Under the pieces are notes generated by a model. It was not told where the DNA came from and searched no databases. It worked only from the letters and a program-made list of their open reading frames with translations. A stretch of DNA of 60,675 bases, from NCBI GenBank assembly GCA_902779455.1, contig CACZBS010000019.1:1-60675 (forward strand), in the 5' to 3' direction. Origin of the DNA: an uncultured Prevotellaceae bacterium (lineage in GTDB: Bacteria; Bacteroidota; Bacteroidia; Bacteroidales; Bacteroidaceae). The position numbers were made by a program, and so were the translations under genes. This document shows, piece by piece, positions 16,816-25,704 of this stretch; the stretch's first letter is position 1, and each line of letters opens with the position of its first letter.

Positions 16816-17439
16816 ATGAAATACAGACTGCACACCATCGGACACTCCAACCAGTCGCAGGAAGATTTTCTCGGACTGCTGCAACGCCACGACATCAATT
16901 GTGTCGTCGACGTGAGGAGCGTGCCCGCCAGCAAGCACAACCCTCAGTTCAACGAAGATGCCCTTCGCGCGTTTCTTCTCGGCAAAGGCATTGACTATCA
17001 GTTCTTTGGTTATGAGTTCGGGGCACGGCGGACGGACAGCATCAATCAGGACGGACAGGTCGATTTCGAACAGGCCGTCAAGACCGTCCTGTTCCGTCAA
17101 GGCGTCGGAAGGCTGCAAAGCCTCATGGCCGAACGCAACGTGACGCTGATGTGCTCAGAAGCCGATCCGCTGGAGTGTCACCGCTTTGCGCTCGTTGCCC
17201 GCTATTTCCACGAGCAGGGAGTCCTGGTTTCCCACATCCTTGGCAATGGCACCGCCGTCGCCCATCAGGATCTGGAGCGGCAGATGGTAGCCCGCTATCT
17301 TCATGCCAAGCGCCCACTGCTGTCAGACGTTGACGAGCTCTTCGGCTCATACACACCTGCCCAGCAGTTGGCCGATGCCTACAGGCTGAAGAACAAGGAG
17401 ATAGGCTACAGGCAGGACGTCACCGAATACTACGACTGA
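16816..17439 (+). CDS. DUF488 family protein
   Basis: The 207-residue protein opens with the DUF488 signature MKYRLHTIGHSNQSQEDFLG, followed by VVDVRSVPASKHNPQFN and a conserved LMCSEADPLECHRF segment (two cysteines and a histidine). DUF488 proteins are widespread; their biochemical role is not established, though the conserved Arg, Cys and His suggest a catalytic or nucleotide-related site. The next gene starts 24 bp downstream and the third overlaps it by ATGA, so three genes form one operon. The DUF488 plus dual-OB-like pairing is what makes this locus interesting. Confidence 0.85.
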   Translation: MKYRLHTIGHSNQSQEDFLGLLQRHDINCVVDVRSVPASKHNPQFNEDALRAFLLGKGIDYQFFGYEFGARRTDSINQDGQVDFEQAVKTVLFRQGVGRLQSLMAERNVTLMCSEADPLECHRFALVARYFHEQGVLVSHILGNGTAVAHQDLERQMVARYLHAKRPLLSDVDELFGSYTPAQQLADAYRLKNKEIGYRQDVTEYYD

Positions 17440-17463
17440 GACTTCAGAAAGGGGGTTGTAGCG

Positions 17464-18468
17464 ATGGATGCTTATTTCGTTTGTCTGGCAAATTCGTATA
17501 AGCGGGGCGGCCGATGCGTGGCCGGAGTGGAGATCCGGATTGACACGTCGATGCACTGGGACGTCGTCCGGCGTGACGACGGCACACCCCGATGGATTCT
17601 CCCCATAGCCCGGGAGACAGATTTTGGCGAGATTCCGGAGATCATCGCCCGCGACATTCCCCTCTGGTCGGTGGCCAAGCTGAGTGATGCCGATCCCTGT
17701 CCAGAGTTCTCACACCGCGAAGACGTGCACTTCTCACAGATTCAGGCCATCGGAACGGTCCGGCCGGACCGGCGAATCATTGAGCAGTTCGTCGACAACA
17801 ACCAGTCGACATTGTTTCATTCCACCGACAATTCGATTTCTATTGAGGCCTATCAGCTGGGCGACCACTCGCTGACGATGGTGCATCCCGACGGGTTTAC
17901 GTTTCATCTCGACGCGACCAGGCAGCGGGCCAAGTATCGCCTGTATTTCAGCTACAGCGGCGCCAATTACGACATGCCCATCACCGACCCCGCCTTCTAC
18001 GGACTGCTTGAGCAACGGCCACAACTGACCGATGAGCTGACGGATGTCTATCTCGTGTTGTCGTTAGGGCTGGAGTACGAGGGACGCCATCATAAGCTCA
18101 TTGCAGCCATGATCATGCCTGGGGCCGACGTCGGCGCCGAAGTACCGTTCGGCGTGATCACTCTGAACCGACTGCGCGAAAAGTCGGTCCGCCGTTTCTC
18201 GCGCGCCGAGCGCCGTGCCTGCAAGAAAGCCATTGTCGTTCCGAGCAACGACGGCCCGTCTGTTTATTTCAAGATGCGCGACGGGAGCGAGAAGTTTGTC
18301 ATGCTGGAGTCCGGTTCGCGGCAGCGCATGTGGTCTGTTGTCAATCTGAGGCATGCGCTCCTGCTGACCTATGAGGATGCCCAAGGCCGCGAGGTGCAGC
18401 GCATCAGGATGCTTCCCTTGAATAATTGGCAGTCAATCTTAAACCGAATAAGAACATTAAAACCATGA
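17464..18468 (+). CDS. Protein resembling dual OB-containing domain proteins, DUF488 neighbour
   Basis: I recognise only the pattern MDAYFVCLANSYKRGGRCVA at the N-terminus and SLGLEYEGRHHKLIAAMI near residues 198-215, which recall what databases call a dual OB-containing domain. This comes from memory and needs a profile search. The 334-residue chain has no signal peptide or membrane helix. Residues 225-334 (FGVITLNRLREKSVRRFSRAERR onward) form an extra basic C-terminal part I cannot place. OB folds usually bind nucleic acid or oligonucleotides. It lies between a DUF488 gene and a lipoprotein gene in one operon, with its stop codon overlapping the next start. Confidence 0.5.
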   Translation: MDAYFVCLANSYKRGGRCVAGVEIRIDTSMHWDVVRRDDGTPRWILPIARETDFGEIPEIIARDIPLWSVAKLSDADPCPEFSHREDVHFSQIQAIGTVRPDRRIIEQFVDNNQSTLFHSTDNSISIEAYQLGDHSLTMVHPDGFTFHLDATRQRAKYRLYFSYSGANYDMPITDPAFYGLLEQRPQLTDELTDVYLVLSLGLEYEGRHHKLIAAMIMPGADVGAEVPFGVITLNRLREKSVRRFSRAERRACKKAIVVPSNDGPSVYFKMRDGSEKFVMLESGSRQRMWSVVNLRHALLLTYEDAQGREVQRIRMLPLNNWQSILNRIRTLKP

Positions 18469-18848
18469 AGCGTAGTACATTATTATTTCTATCGGCCGTC
18501 GTGCTGTTACTCTCGTGCCATAAGAACGGGAGGCAGGTGAGCACCCAGCCAGAGTCGTCCGCAGCCATTACCGCAGATATGGCCTACGACGGGGTCAGCA
18601 ACTATTGTCATCGGGCGTACGACTGGAGTGTGGCCGAGGACCATCCGTCCATCATGACGCTGGAGATGGGCGAGGAGACGGATTCGGCGTATCAGGTGGT
18701 GTTCCGCAGCTATACCGGGGCGCTGGTCTATTTCTATGTCGACAAGTCGAGCGGCACGACGCGGATGGTGGAGTATGTCCCCGCACTGGATGTCAAGGAA
18801 GAGGCCGGCACCATCGATCTGTTCGACTATCTGGAAGAAGCGGAGTGA
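18465..18848 (+). CDS. Small lipoprotein of unknown function
   Basis: The start ATG at 18465 overlaps the stop of the previous gene (ATGA), indicating translational coupling. The product of 127 residues has a lipoprotein signal, MKRSTLLFLSAVVLLLSC, and then a mature domain rich in Asp, Glu, Tyr and Val (VVFRSYTGALVYFYVDKSSG), suggesting a small beta-rich fold. I do not recognise a family. That a lipoprotein is locked into an operon with two cytoplasmic-type proteins is odd; the sequence gives no further hint. Confidence 0.65.
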   Translation: MKRSTLLFLSAVVLLLSCHKNGRQVSTQPESSAAITADMAYDGVSNYCHRAYDWSVAEDHPSIMTLEMGEETDSAYQVVFRSYTGALVYFYVDKSSGTTRMVEYVPALDVKEEAGTIDLFDYLEEAE

Positions 18849-18952
18849 ATACCATCGCTTTTTTCACCGACAGAATGGTCAAAGCCCCCTGCTTTGACCA
18901 TTTTTTTTCCTTTATTGGCAAGAATGAATCCTTCGGATTGCGGGGAATTGCT

Positions 18953-18960
18953 TAATTTTG
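18953..18960 (+). promoter_or_regulatory. Promoter -7 element (TAATTTTG) for the GH43 gene
   Basis: TAATTTTG lies 8 bp before the ATG at 18969, so the leader is nearly absent. The upstream extension of this ORF crosses the promoter and was rejected as the start. Confidence 0.55.
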
Positions 18961-18968
18961 CAAACGAT

Positions 18969-19919
18969 ATGACACAACAACGACTATTCATTACTACTGC
19001 CGTCGCCGCACTGATGGCGGTGGCGGGCGCCAGCGCGCAGCGACTGGGGCGCAATCCGATCGTCGAGGGGTGGTATGCCGACCCCGAGGGCGCCGTCTTC
19101 GAAGGGCGCTACTGGGTCTATCCCACGACGAGCGACGTGTATGAACGGCAACTGCACTTCGATGCTTTCTCGTCGAAGAATCTCCGTAAGTGGAAGAAGC
19201 ACCCGCGGGTGCTGACGGCCGACGCGGTCAGCTGGGCGCGCCGGGCCATGTGGGCCCCGTCGGTGGTCGAGAAGGACGGCACGTACTACTTCTTCTTCGC
19301 CGCCAACGACGTCCACGAGGGCGAGGTCGGAGGCATCGGCGTGGCTACGAGCCGGCGGCCCGAGGGCCCTTATAGCGACGCCCTGGGCCGGCCCCTCATC
19401 GGCGAGATCGTCAACGGGGCGCAGCCCATCGACCAGTTCGTATTCCGCGACGACGACGGCCAGTGGTATATGTACTACGGCGGCTGGGGCCACTGCAACG
19501 TGGTGCGCCTCGCTGACGACCTGCTCTCGCTGCAGCCCTTTGCCGACGGCACGACCTTCAAGGAGGTGACGCCCGAGGGCTACGTCGAGGGCCCGTTCAT
19601 GCTCAAGCGTGGGGGCAAGTATTACTTCATGTGGAGCGAAGGCGGGTGGGGCGGTCCCGACTACTCGGTGGCCTATGCCGTCAGCACGTCGCCCCTGGGC
19701 CCCTTCCGCCGCATCGGCAAGATCCTCGAGCAGGACCCCGCAGTGGCCACGGGCGCCGGCCATCACTCCGTCATCAAGGACCGCAAGACTGACCAGTACT
19801 ACATCGTCTACCATCGCCGTCCGCTGGGCGACACGGGCCGCGACCATCGCGTCACGTGCATCGACCGCCTGGAGTTCGACGACGAGGGACTGATACGGCC
19901 CGTGCGAATGACCCCTTAG
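18969..19919 (+). CDS. Glycoside hydrolase family 43 (beta-xylosidase / arabinofuranosidase type)
   Basis: The roughly 316-residue protein has a signal peptide (MTQQRLFITTAVAALMAVAG, ending ASA) and a five-bladed beta-propeller GH43 fold. The catalytic residues are recognisable: the general base Asp in GWYADPEG, the pKa-modulating Asp in QPIDQFVFRDDDG, and the general acid Glu in GYVEGPFML. Other family marks are MWAPSVVEKDGTYYFFF and TGAGHHSVI. It would act in the periplasm or outside the cell on arabinose- or xylose-containing glycans. No SusC/SusD pair is nearby. An alpha-mannosidase follows, separated by a repeat-filled gap of 378 bp. Confidence 0.85.
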   Translation: MTQQRLFITTAVAALMAVAGASAQRLGRNPIVEGWYADPEGAVFEGRYWVYPTTSDVYERQLHFDAFSSKNLRKWKKHPRVLTADAVSWARRAMWAPSVVEKDGTYYFFFAANDVHEGEVGGIGVATSRRPEGPYSDALGRPLIGEIVNGAQPIDQFVFRDDDGQWYMYYGGWGHCNVVRLADDLLSLQPFADGTTFKEVTPEGYVEGPFMLKRGGKYYFMWSEGGWGGPDYSVAYAVSTSPLGPFRRIGKILEQDPAVATGAGHHSVIKDRKTDQYYIVYHRRPLGDTGRDHRVTCIDRLEFDDEGLIRPVRMTP

Positions 19920-19963
19920 TAACCATAAAAGACTTATTTGGATGAAAGAGTTAGAGACCCCAC

Positions 19964-20150
19964 CCCCAACCCCTCCCCTTGAAGGGAGGGGAGTAACCCC
20001 ACCCGGCCTCCCCGAAGGGGAGGAGGGGCTACCGCACTGCCCGACGGGAATGACGGCGCTGCTCGATGGGATGACGGCGCAGCTCGATGGGATGACGGCT
20101 CGGCTTCTCCCCTCCATTCAAGGGGAGGGGTTGGGGGTGGGGTCTCTAAC
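19964..20150. repeat. GC-rich palindromic repeat (CCCACCCCCAACCCCTCCC family) plus 20-bp tandem units
   Basis: Left arm GACCCCACCCCCAACCCCTC (about 19965-19984) pairs with right arm GAGGGGTTGGGGGTGGGGTC (about 20126-20145). Inside are a second GGGAGGGG palindrome and three tandem copies of GGGATGACGGCGCAGCTCGA-like units (20047-20107). Relatives lie at 21661-21728, 21868-21950 and 43579-43622. No gene is in 19920-20297. Confidence 0.8.
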
Positions 20151-20170
20151 TTCTTCAAACGAGACTTAAT

Positions 20171-20262
20171 GCTTTTTTCACGACCTGAAAATTTATTTTC
20201 AAGCCTTGAAAATAGATTTCCAAGTCGCGAAAATATATTTTCAAGCCTTGAAAATAGTTTTG
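20171..20262. repeat. AT-rich GAAAAT / ATTTTC alternating repeat with promoter
   Basis: Alternating GAAAATA and ATTTTCAAG units, each about 20 bp, repeat four times between 20185 and 20255. The last unit runs into a TAGTTTTG promoter element (20255-20262), so the repeat occupies the -33 to -80 region of the mannosidase promoter and could influence expression. Confidence 0.6.
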
Positions 20263-20297
20263 CAGACGACAAAAATAACAATTAAACGTAAGTAATA

Positions 20298-23200
20298 ATG
20301 AGATTAAAAGTAATGGCAGCCGCGTGCTGCATGGCAATGAGCATGAACGCACAGACGACAGACGGGCCGCAGCGGACGGCCTACATGGTGAGCGACGCCC
20401 ACCTGGACACCCAGTGGAACTGGGACGTGCAGGCGACGATCAAGAGCTACATCTGGAACACGATGGTGCAGAACTTCCACCTGCTGCGCCAGTACCCAGA
20501 CTACATCTTCAACTTCGAGGGCGGCGTGAAGTATGCGTGGATGAAGGAGTATTACCCCGAGCAGTATGAGGAGCTGAAGCGATGGGTGGCCTCGGGCCGC
20601 TGGCATCTGGCCGGCTCGTCGTGGGACGCCTGCGAGACGATCGTCTGCTCGCCCGAGTCGTGGCTGCGCAACATCCTGCTGGGCCAGACGTTCTATCGTC
20701 AGGAGTTCCAGCGTGAGGGCACCGACGTGTTCCTGCCCGACTGCTTCGGCTTCCCCTACACGATGCCGACGCTGATGGCCCACTGCGGGCTCATCGGCTT
20801 CTCGAGCCAGAAACTGATGTGGCGCACGGCCCCTTTCTATGAGGGCAATAAGAAGTATCCGTTCTCGGTGGGCCGTTGGCGCGGCATCGACGGCTCGGAG
20901 ATGTTCATGACCCACGGCTTCGGCTACGGCCAGCGCTTCCAGGACGGCGAGGACCTCAGCCACAGCGAGATGCTGCGGCGCGAGGCCAACGAGAGTCCGC
21001 AGGGCCTGCTCTACCGTTACTACGGCACGGGCGACATCGGCGGCTCGCCGACCGTCGGCTCCGTCCGCGCCCTGGAGCGCGGCCTGCGTGGCGACGGGCC
21101 GGTGAAGATCATCTCGGCCACGAGCGACCAGATTTATAAGGATCTGGGAGCCCCCCTTTCGCCCCCGCGGGGGGGCACTATAGCTTCTTCCGCCAACAAA
21201 ACTATAGAAGCCCCCTCGGGGGCCGTAGGGGGGGCTTCGGGGGCTTCTGGGCTTCCCACGTTCGACGGCGAGCTGACCATCGACCTGCACGGCAACGGCT
21301 GCTACACGTCGCAGGCCGCCATGAAACTCTATAACCGCCAGAACGAGCACCTGGGCGACGCCGCTGAGCGCTCGGCCGTCATGGCCGACTGGTTTGGTGC
21401 TTATAAATACCCCATCCAACAGATGACCGACACGTGGCGCCGCGTCATCTGGCATCAGTTCCACGACGACGTGACGGGCACCTCCATCCCCCGCGCCTAC
21501 GAGTTCTCGTGGAACGACGAGCTGCTGTCGCTGAAGCAGTTCTCTGACGTGCTGACGACCAGTGTCGGCGGCGTCGTCAGGATGATGGACACGCAGGTCA
21601 GCGGCATGCCGGTAGTGGTTTATAATAATGAGAGCTATGGGCAACACCAAATCGCCCAGCTGCCCACCCCCAACCCCTCCCAAGGGAAAGAGCCCACCCC
21701 CAGCCCCTCCCAAAGGGAGGGGAGTAAAGTCAGTTCTTACCGTGTTGTAGGGCCTGACGGCCGTGAGGTGCTCTCGCAAGTCGTAGATAATAACGGCAAT
21801 AAGGAATTGATTTTTGAAGCTACAGCCCCCGCCACCGGCCTCGCCATTTATAACGTCCAGCCCATCAAGGGAAAGAATCTATCTTCGCTCCCCTCCCTTC
21901 GGGAGGGGCAGGGGGTGGGCTCGGGCGTGGGCTCTGGTGTGGGCTTGTCCAACTCTGTTTATAATGTCACCATTGATGCCCACGGCGACATCACCTCCAT
22001 CTACGACAAGCAGGCCCGCCGCGAGCTCGTCGCCGACGGCCGCCAGGTGCGCCTTGTCGTCTTCGACGACTGCCGCTCGGAGGCCTGGCCTGCCTGGGAA
22101 ATCCATAAGCGCACGCTTGACAAGGCGCCGCTGCCCATCCACGACGGCGTCAGCGTCACGCTCGAAGAGGACGGTCCCCTGCGCAAGTCGGTCTGCATCA
22201 AGAAGAAGTATGGTGCGACGCAGATCACCCAGCACATCCGCCTCTACGAGGGCAGTCAGGCCCGCCGCATCGACATCCAGAACGAGGTCGACTGGCAGTC
22301 GGAGAACGCCCTGCTGAAGGCTGAGTTCCCGCTGAGCGTCAGCAACCCCGAGGCCGCCTACGACATCGGCCTGGGCTGCATCCGCCGCGGAAATAACCGC
22401 GAGAACCAGTACGAGGTCTACAGCCACGAATGGACCGACCTGACCGACCGCTCGGGCCAGTATGGCGTCACCATCCTCAACGACTCGCGCTACGGATGGG
22501 ACAAGCCCACGGACAACACGCTGCGCCTGTCGCTGCTCTATGCCCCGAAGCCGGGCGGCGGCTATGTCTATCAGGCCCATCAGGACAAGGGTCACCACGT
22601 CTTCACCTACAGTATCGTCGGCCATGAGGGCCAGCTCAACCTGGTCGACGCCAACCGCCAGGCGGCCGCGCTGAACAGCCCGCTGCGCGCCTTCACGGCT
22701 CCGAAGCACAAGGGCTCGCTGGGCCGCACGTTCTCGTTCGTCGAGTCGGGCAATCCCAATGTCGTCGTGCGGGCTATGAAGCGTGCCGAGGTGAGCGACG
22801 AATACGTCGTGCGGGTCCATGAGCTGAGCGGCCGGGGCGAGCAGCAGGCCACGCTGACCTTCGCGGCCGACATCCTCCAGGCGGTCGAGGCCGACGGCAC
22901 GGAGCGCTCGCTGCACCAGGCCGCCGCCAGCGGTCGCGAGCTGCGCTTCACGATCAAGCCCTTCAGCGTGAAGACCTTCAAGCTGAAGCTCCGCCAGCCC
23001 GACCAGCTGCAGCCGGCGACGGCCCGACAGGAGGCGCTGCCCTTGACTTATAACAAGAAGTGCTTCACGTTCAATGAGTTCCGCGGCGAGGCCGACTTCG
23101 AGGGCGGCTATAGCTTTGCGGCCGAGCTGATGCCCGCCGAGGGACTGACCGTCGACGGCATCGACTTCCGCTTCGGCGAGCGCGACGGACAGAACGGCCT

Positions 23201-24074
23201 CGTCTGCCGTGGCGACACGCTGCAGCTGCCCGCAGGCCAGACCTTTACGCACGTCTACCTGCTGGCCGCCAGCAGCAAGGGCGACCGCCAGGCCACGTTC
23301 CGCGTGGGCCGTCAGGAGCAGACCGTCGAGGTGCCCTTCTACACGGGCTTCGTAGGCCAGTGGGGCCACGACGGACAGACGCGCGGCCACCTGAAGCAGG
23401 CCCAGATAGGGTGGGTGGGCACCCATCGCCACTCGCCCCAGGGCGACGAACCGTATGAGTTCACCTATATGTTCAAGCTGCGGCTTGACGTGCCTAAGGG
23501 CGCCACGCAGGTCGTCCTGCCCCGCGACGAGCATGTCGTCGTCTTCGCCGCCACGGCCGCTGCCGACGACATCGCCGCCACGGCCGCCGCTCCGCTCTTC
23601 CAAACCAGCAACCGAGACGACCTGAGCTACCTGAAGGCCGACGCTGAGGCCGCCAGCCATGGGCCGAGCCTGCTGCGCGGGGCTAAGATCCTGAGCTATT
23701 CGGGCTACGTCAACGACCGTGAGCGGCCGGAGATGCTCGTCGACGGCGACCCTGACACGAAGTGGTGCGATACGCATCGTGCACCCAACTACATCTCGTT
23801 CGACCTCGGCTCGGTGAAGCCCGTCAGCCGCTGGCACCTGCTCAACGCCGGCAGCGAGATGCAGGCCTACGTCACCCGCACCTGTCTCCTCCAGGGCCGC
23901 AGCAACGAGCAGGAGGAATGGCAGACGCTCGACATGATCGACGGCAACCGCCAGAACGACATCGACCGCACCTTCCAGCCCGCCTCCGTCCGCTACGTCC
24001 GCCTCTACGTCGTCGGACCCACGCAGGAGGCCCGCATGGATGCCGTCCGCATCTACGAGTTCGACCTGTGGTGA
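20298..24074 (+). CDS. Glycoside hydrolase family 38 alpha-mannosidase with C-terminal F5/8-type domain, three repeat insertions
   Basis: This large (1,258-residue) secreted retaining alpha-mannosidase has a signal peptide (residues 1-18), the zinc motif DAHLDTQWNWD (His35, Asp37) and the nucleophile Asp148 in VFLPDCFGFPY. Further family blocks are IWHQFHDDVTGTSIPRAY and ITQHIRLYEGSQARRIDIQ. The last 150 residues look like a discoidin / F5-8 carbohydrate-binding domain (LVDGDPDTKWCDTHRAPNY). Three low-complexity Pro/Ser/Gly/Glu segments (about residues 284-318, 454-478, 523-552) are translations of GC-rich palindromic repeats and absent from the expected fold. They do not break the frame. Likely acts on N-glycan mannose. 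Confidence 0.9.
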   Translation: MRLKVMAAACCMAMSMNAQTTDGPQRTAYMVSDAHLDTQWNWDVQATIKSYIWNTMVQNFHLLRQYPDYIFNFEGGVKYAWMKEYYPEQYEELKRWVASGRWHLAGSSWDACETIVCSPESWLRNILLGQTFYRQEFQREGTDVFLPDCFGFPYTMPTLMAHCGLIGFSSQKLMWRTAPFYEGNKKYPFSVGRWRGIDGSEMFMTHGFGYGQRFQDGEDLSHSEMLRREANESPQGLLYRYYGTGDIGGSPTVGSVRALERGLRGDGPVKIISATSDQIYKDLGAPLSPPRGGTIASSANKTIEAPSGAVGGASGASGLPTFDGELTIDLHGNGCYTSQAAMKLYNRQNEHLGDAAERSAVMADWFGAYKYPIQQMTDTWRRVIWHQFHDDVTGTSIPRAYEFSWNDELLSLKQFSDVLTTSVGGVVRMMDTQVSGMPVVVYNNESYGQHQIAQLPTPNPSQGKEPTPSPSQREGSKVSSYRVVGPDGREVLSQVVDNNGNKELIFEATAPATGLAIYNVQPIKGKNLSSLPSLREGQGVGSGVGSGVGLSNSVYNVTIDAHGDITSIYDKQARRELVADGRQVRLVVFDDCRSEAWPAWEIHKRTLDKAPLPIHDGVSVTLEEDGPLRKSVCIKKKYGATQITQHIRLYEGSQARRIDIQNEVDWQSENALLKAEFPLSVSNPEAAYDIGLGCIRRGNNRENQYEVYSHEWTDLTDRSGQYGVTILNDSRYGWDKPTDNTLRLSLLYAPKPGGGYVYQAHQDKGHHVFTYSIVGHEGQLNLVDANRQAAALNSPLRAFTAPKHKGSLGRTFSFVESGNPNVVVRAMKRAEVSDEYVVRVHELSGRGEQQATLTFAADILQAVEADGTERSLHQAAASGRELRFTIKPFSVKTFKLKLRQPDQLQPATARQEALPLTYNKKCFTFNEFRGEADFEGGYSFAAELMPAEGLTVDGIDFRFGERDGQNGLVCRGDTLQLPAGQTFTHVYLLAASSKGDRQATFRVGRQEQTVEVPFYTGFVGQWGHDGQTRGHLKQAQIGWVGTHRHSPQGDEPYEFTYMFKLRLDVPKGATQVVLPRDEHVVVFAATAAADDIAATAAAPLFQTSNRDDLSYLKADAEAASHGPSLLRGAKILSYSGYVNDRERPEMLVDGDPDTKWCDTHRAPNYISFDLGSVKPVSRWHLLNAGSEMQAYVTRTCLLQGRSNEQEEWQTLDMIDGNRQNDIDRTFQPASVRYVRLYVVGPTQEARMDAVRIYEFDLW
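21149..21250. repeat. Palindromic insertion 1 in the alpha-mannosidase (GCCCCC/GGGGGC family)
   Basis: Sequence such as GCCCCCTCGGGGGC, with ACTATAG and CTATAGAAG around it, is inserted in frame. It adds about 34 residues (PLSPPRGGTIASS... GASGLP). Relatives occur at 52943-53001, 53883-53925, 54301-54345 and 54603-54645. Confidence 0.75.
21661..21728. repeat. Palindromic insertion 2 in the alpha-mannosidase (CCCACCCCCAACCCCTCCC family)
   Basis: Two tandem CCCACCCCCAnCCCCTCCCAA units followed by AGGGAGGGGAG, read in frame as PTPNPSQGKEPTPSPSQREG. The unit matches the intergenic palindrome at 19964-20150. Confidence 0.75.
21868..21950. repeat. Palindromic insertion 3 in the alpha-mannosidase
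   Basis: A CTCCCCTCCCTTCGGGAGGGG hairpin followed by GTGGGCTCGGGC-type repeats, read as SSLPSLREGQGVGSGVGSG. It belongs to the same family as the 19964 element. Confidence 0.7.
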
Positions 24075-24128
24075 AGATTATCCTTGGTCGTACTGAGGCG
24101 ATGAGCCATTAGTATGGATCTTTCGTTT

Positions 24129-24192
24129 GAATTATAGGTAGCACTGCAGGCAGAAAAACAGCCTCTTGCTGTTTACTTCCTGCGGTGCTGCA
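24129..24192. terminator. Imperfect hairpin after the alpha-mannosidase gene
   Basis: The arms AGCACTGCAGG...ACAG and CTGT...CCTGCGGTGCT pair with internal bulges. It lies about 55 bp after the stop and before the next promoter, so it is probably a transcription terminator. Confidence 0.45.
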
Positions 24193-24281
24193 TATAGTTG
24201 ATATGAATGGTTCATGCAAGTATTTATATAATTTAACGTTCGTAACTGCCGCTTTCTTTTTGTAGTTTTGGAGTTTATTTG

Positions 24282-24289
24282 TAACTTTG
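24282..24289 (+). promoter_or_regulatory. Promoter -7 element (TAACTTTG) for the aldo/keto reductase
   Basis: TAACTTTG lies 34 bp before the ATG at 24323, with a TTTG near 24259-24262 at about -33. The ORF start at 24287 overlaps it, so the ATG at 24323 was chosen. Confidence 0.65.
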
Positions 24290-24322
24290 CAGCCAAGTGA
24301 GACAACCCAAAACAAAGACTTT

Positions 24323-25690
24323 ATGAAACACGACAACGACAATCAGCTCAGCCGGCGCGACTTCCTGCGCCGCATGGGGATCGGCATGGGCTCGGCCGTG
24401 GCCCTCACGGCGCTCGAGCCCTTCAAGGCACTGGCCGACAGCAGCGCGAAGACTGACGACGACAAGACGCCGCTCATGACCTACCGCACGCAGAACGGCT
24501 CGGGCGAGAAAATATCGCTGCTGGGCTTCGGCATGATGCGACTGCCGAAGGAGCAGGAGGAGGTGAACCGGCTGGTGGACCATGCCCTGGCCCACGGCGT
24601 GAACTATTTCGACACGTCGCCCATGTACGGCGGCGGCCGCAACGAGGCCGTCACGGGCGAGGCCCTCAGCCGCCATCCGCGCGAGAGCTACTACGTGGCC
24701 ACGAAGATGTCGAACTACAACGAGGCGATATGGCCGCTGGAGGAGTCGAAGAAGATGTATTATAACTCGTTCAAGCAGCTGCGCGTCGACTATATCGACT
24801 ACTACCTGCTCCACGGCATCGGCCAGGGTGGCATGAAGAACCTGCACGGCAGGTTCCTCGACAACGGACTGCTCGACTTCCTCGTCGAGGAGCGCAAGGC
24901 CGGGCGCATCCGCCACCTCGGCTTCTCGTATCACGGCGACGTCGAGGCCTTCGACTGGCTCGTCGACCATCAGGAGCAGTACCACTGGGACTTCGCCCAG
25001 ATTCAGATGAACTTCCTCGACTGGCGCCATGCCTCGATGGGCGGTGGCCGACGTCGCGACGCCGATGCGGAATATCTCTACACGAAGCTCGAGAAGGCCG
25101 GCATCCAGGCCGTCATCATGGAGCCCTTCCGCGGCGGTCGGCTGAACAACATGCCTGAGGAGTGGCAGAAGCAACTCTCAGAGGCACGGCCCGGCGCCAG
25201 CGTCGCCTCGTGGGCCTTCCGATGGGTGGGCAGCTATCCCAACGTGCTGACCGTCCTCTCGGGCATGAACCGCATGGAGCACCTCGAGGACAACCTCAAG
25301 TCGTATTCGCCGCTGGAGCCCTGCAGCGACGCCGAAAAGGCGCTGCTGGCCAAGGTTGCCGACGCCATCTCTGGCATTCCCACCATCCCCTGCACCACCT
25401 GCGCCTACTGCATGCCGTGCCCCTACGGCGTCGACATACCCGCCAACTTCTCGTTCTACAACGACTGTGTGGAGAAGAAGCTGCTGCCCCTGCCCGACAA
25501 GTCGGCCGCCGACTACGACCAGCGCCGCCAGCAGTTCCTCGACGAATACATGAAGGCGGTCGGCACGGAGAAGTGGGCCCGCAAGTGCGTCGACTGCGAG
25601 GAGTGCCTCAAGCACTGTCCGCAACAGATCCGCATCCCCAACCAGATGGCCCGTCTCGTCGAACTCATCCGTCCGCCGCGCCGTGCCTGA
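24323..25690 (+). CDS. Tat-exported aldo/keto reductase with C-terminal 4Fe-4S ferredoxin motifs
   Basis: About 455 residues. The N-terminus carries a twin-arginine motif (SRRDFLRRMGIGMGSAVAL), implying export of a folded, cofactor-bound protein. The aldo/keto reductase barrel follows: LLGFGMMRLPKEQEEVNRLV, NYFDTSPMYGGGRNEAV, YYVATKMS and YIDYYLLHGI. The C-terminal 100 residues hold two Cys clusters, CTTCAYCMPCPYGVD and CVDCEECLKHCPQQIRIP, typical of the ferredoxin-like extension in this subfamily. It is probably a periplasmic oxidoreductase taking electrons through Fe-S clusters. The substrate is unknown. It is monocistronic. Confidence 0.85.
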   Translation: MKHDNDNQLSRRDFLRRMGIGMGSAVALTALEPFKALADSSAKTDDDKTPLMTYRTQNGSGEKISLLGFGMMRLPKEQEEVNRLVDHALAHGVNYFDTSPMYGGGRNEAVTGEALSRHPRESYYVATKMSNYNEAIWPLEESKKMYYNSFKQLRVDYIDYYLLHGIGQGGMKNLHGRFLDNGLLDFLVEERKAGRIRHLGFSYHGDVEAFDWLVDHQEQYHWDFAQIQMNFLDWRHASMGGGRRRDADAEYLYTKLEKAGIQAVIMEPFRGGRLNNMPEEWQKQLSEARPGASVASWAFRWVGSYPNVLTVLSGMNRMEHLEDNLKSYSPLEPCSDAEKALLAKVADAISGIPTIPCTTCAYCMPCPYGVDIPANFSFYNDCVEKKLLPLPDKSAADYDQRRQQFLDEYMKAVGTEKWARKCVDCEECLKHCPQQIRIPNQMARLVELIRPPRRA

Positions 25691-25704
25691 CAACGAGATT
25701 TTTT

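Noticed and set aside
21879-23837. Long antisense frame across the alpha-mannosidase (652 codons)
   Set aside because: Shadow of GC-rich coding DNA, rich in Val/Ala/Arg/Asp and without motifs.
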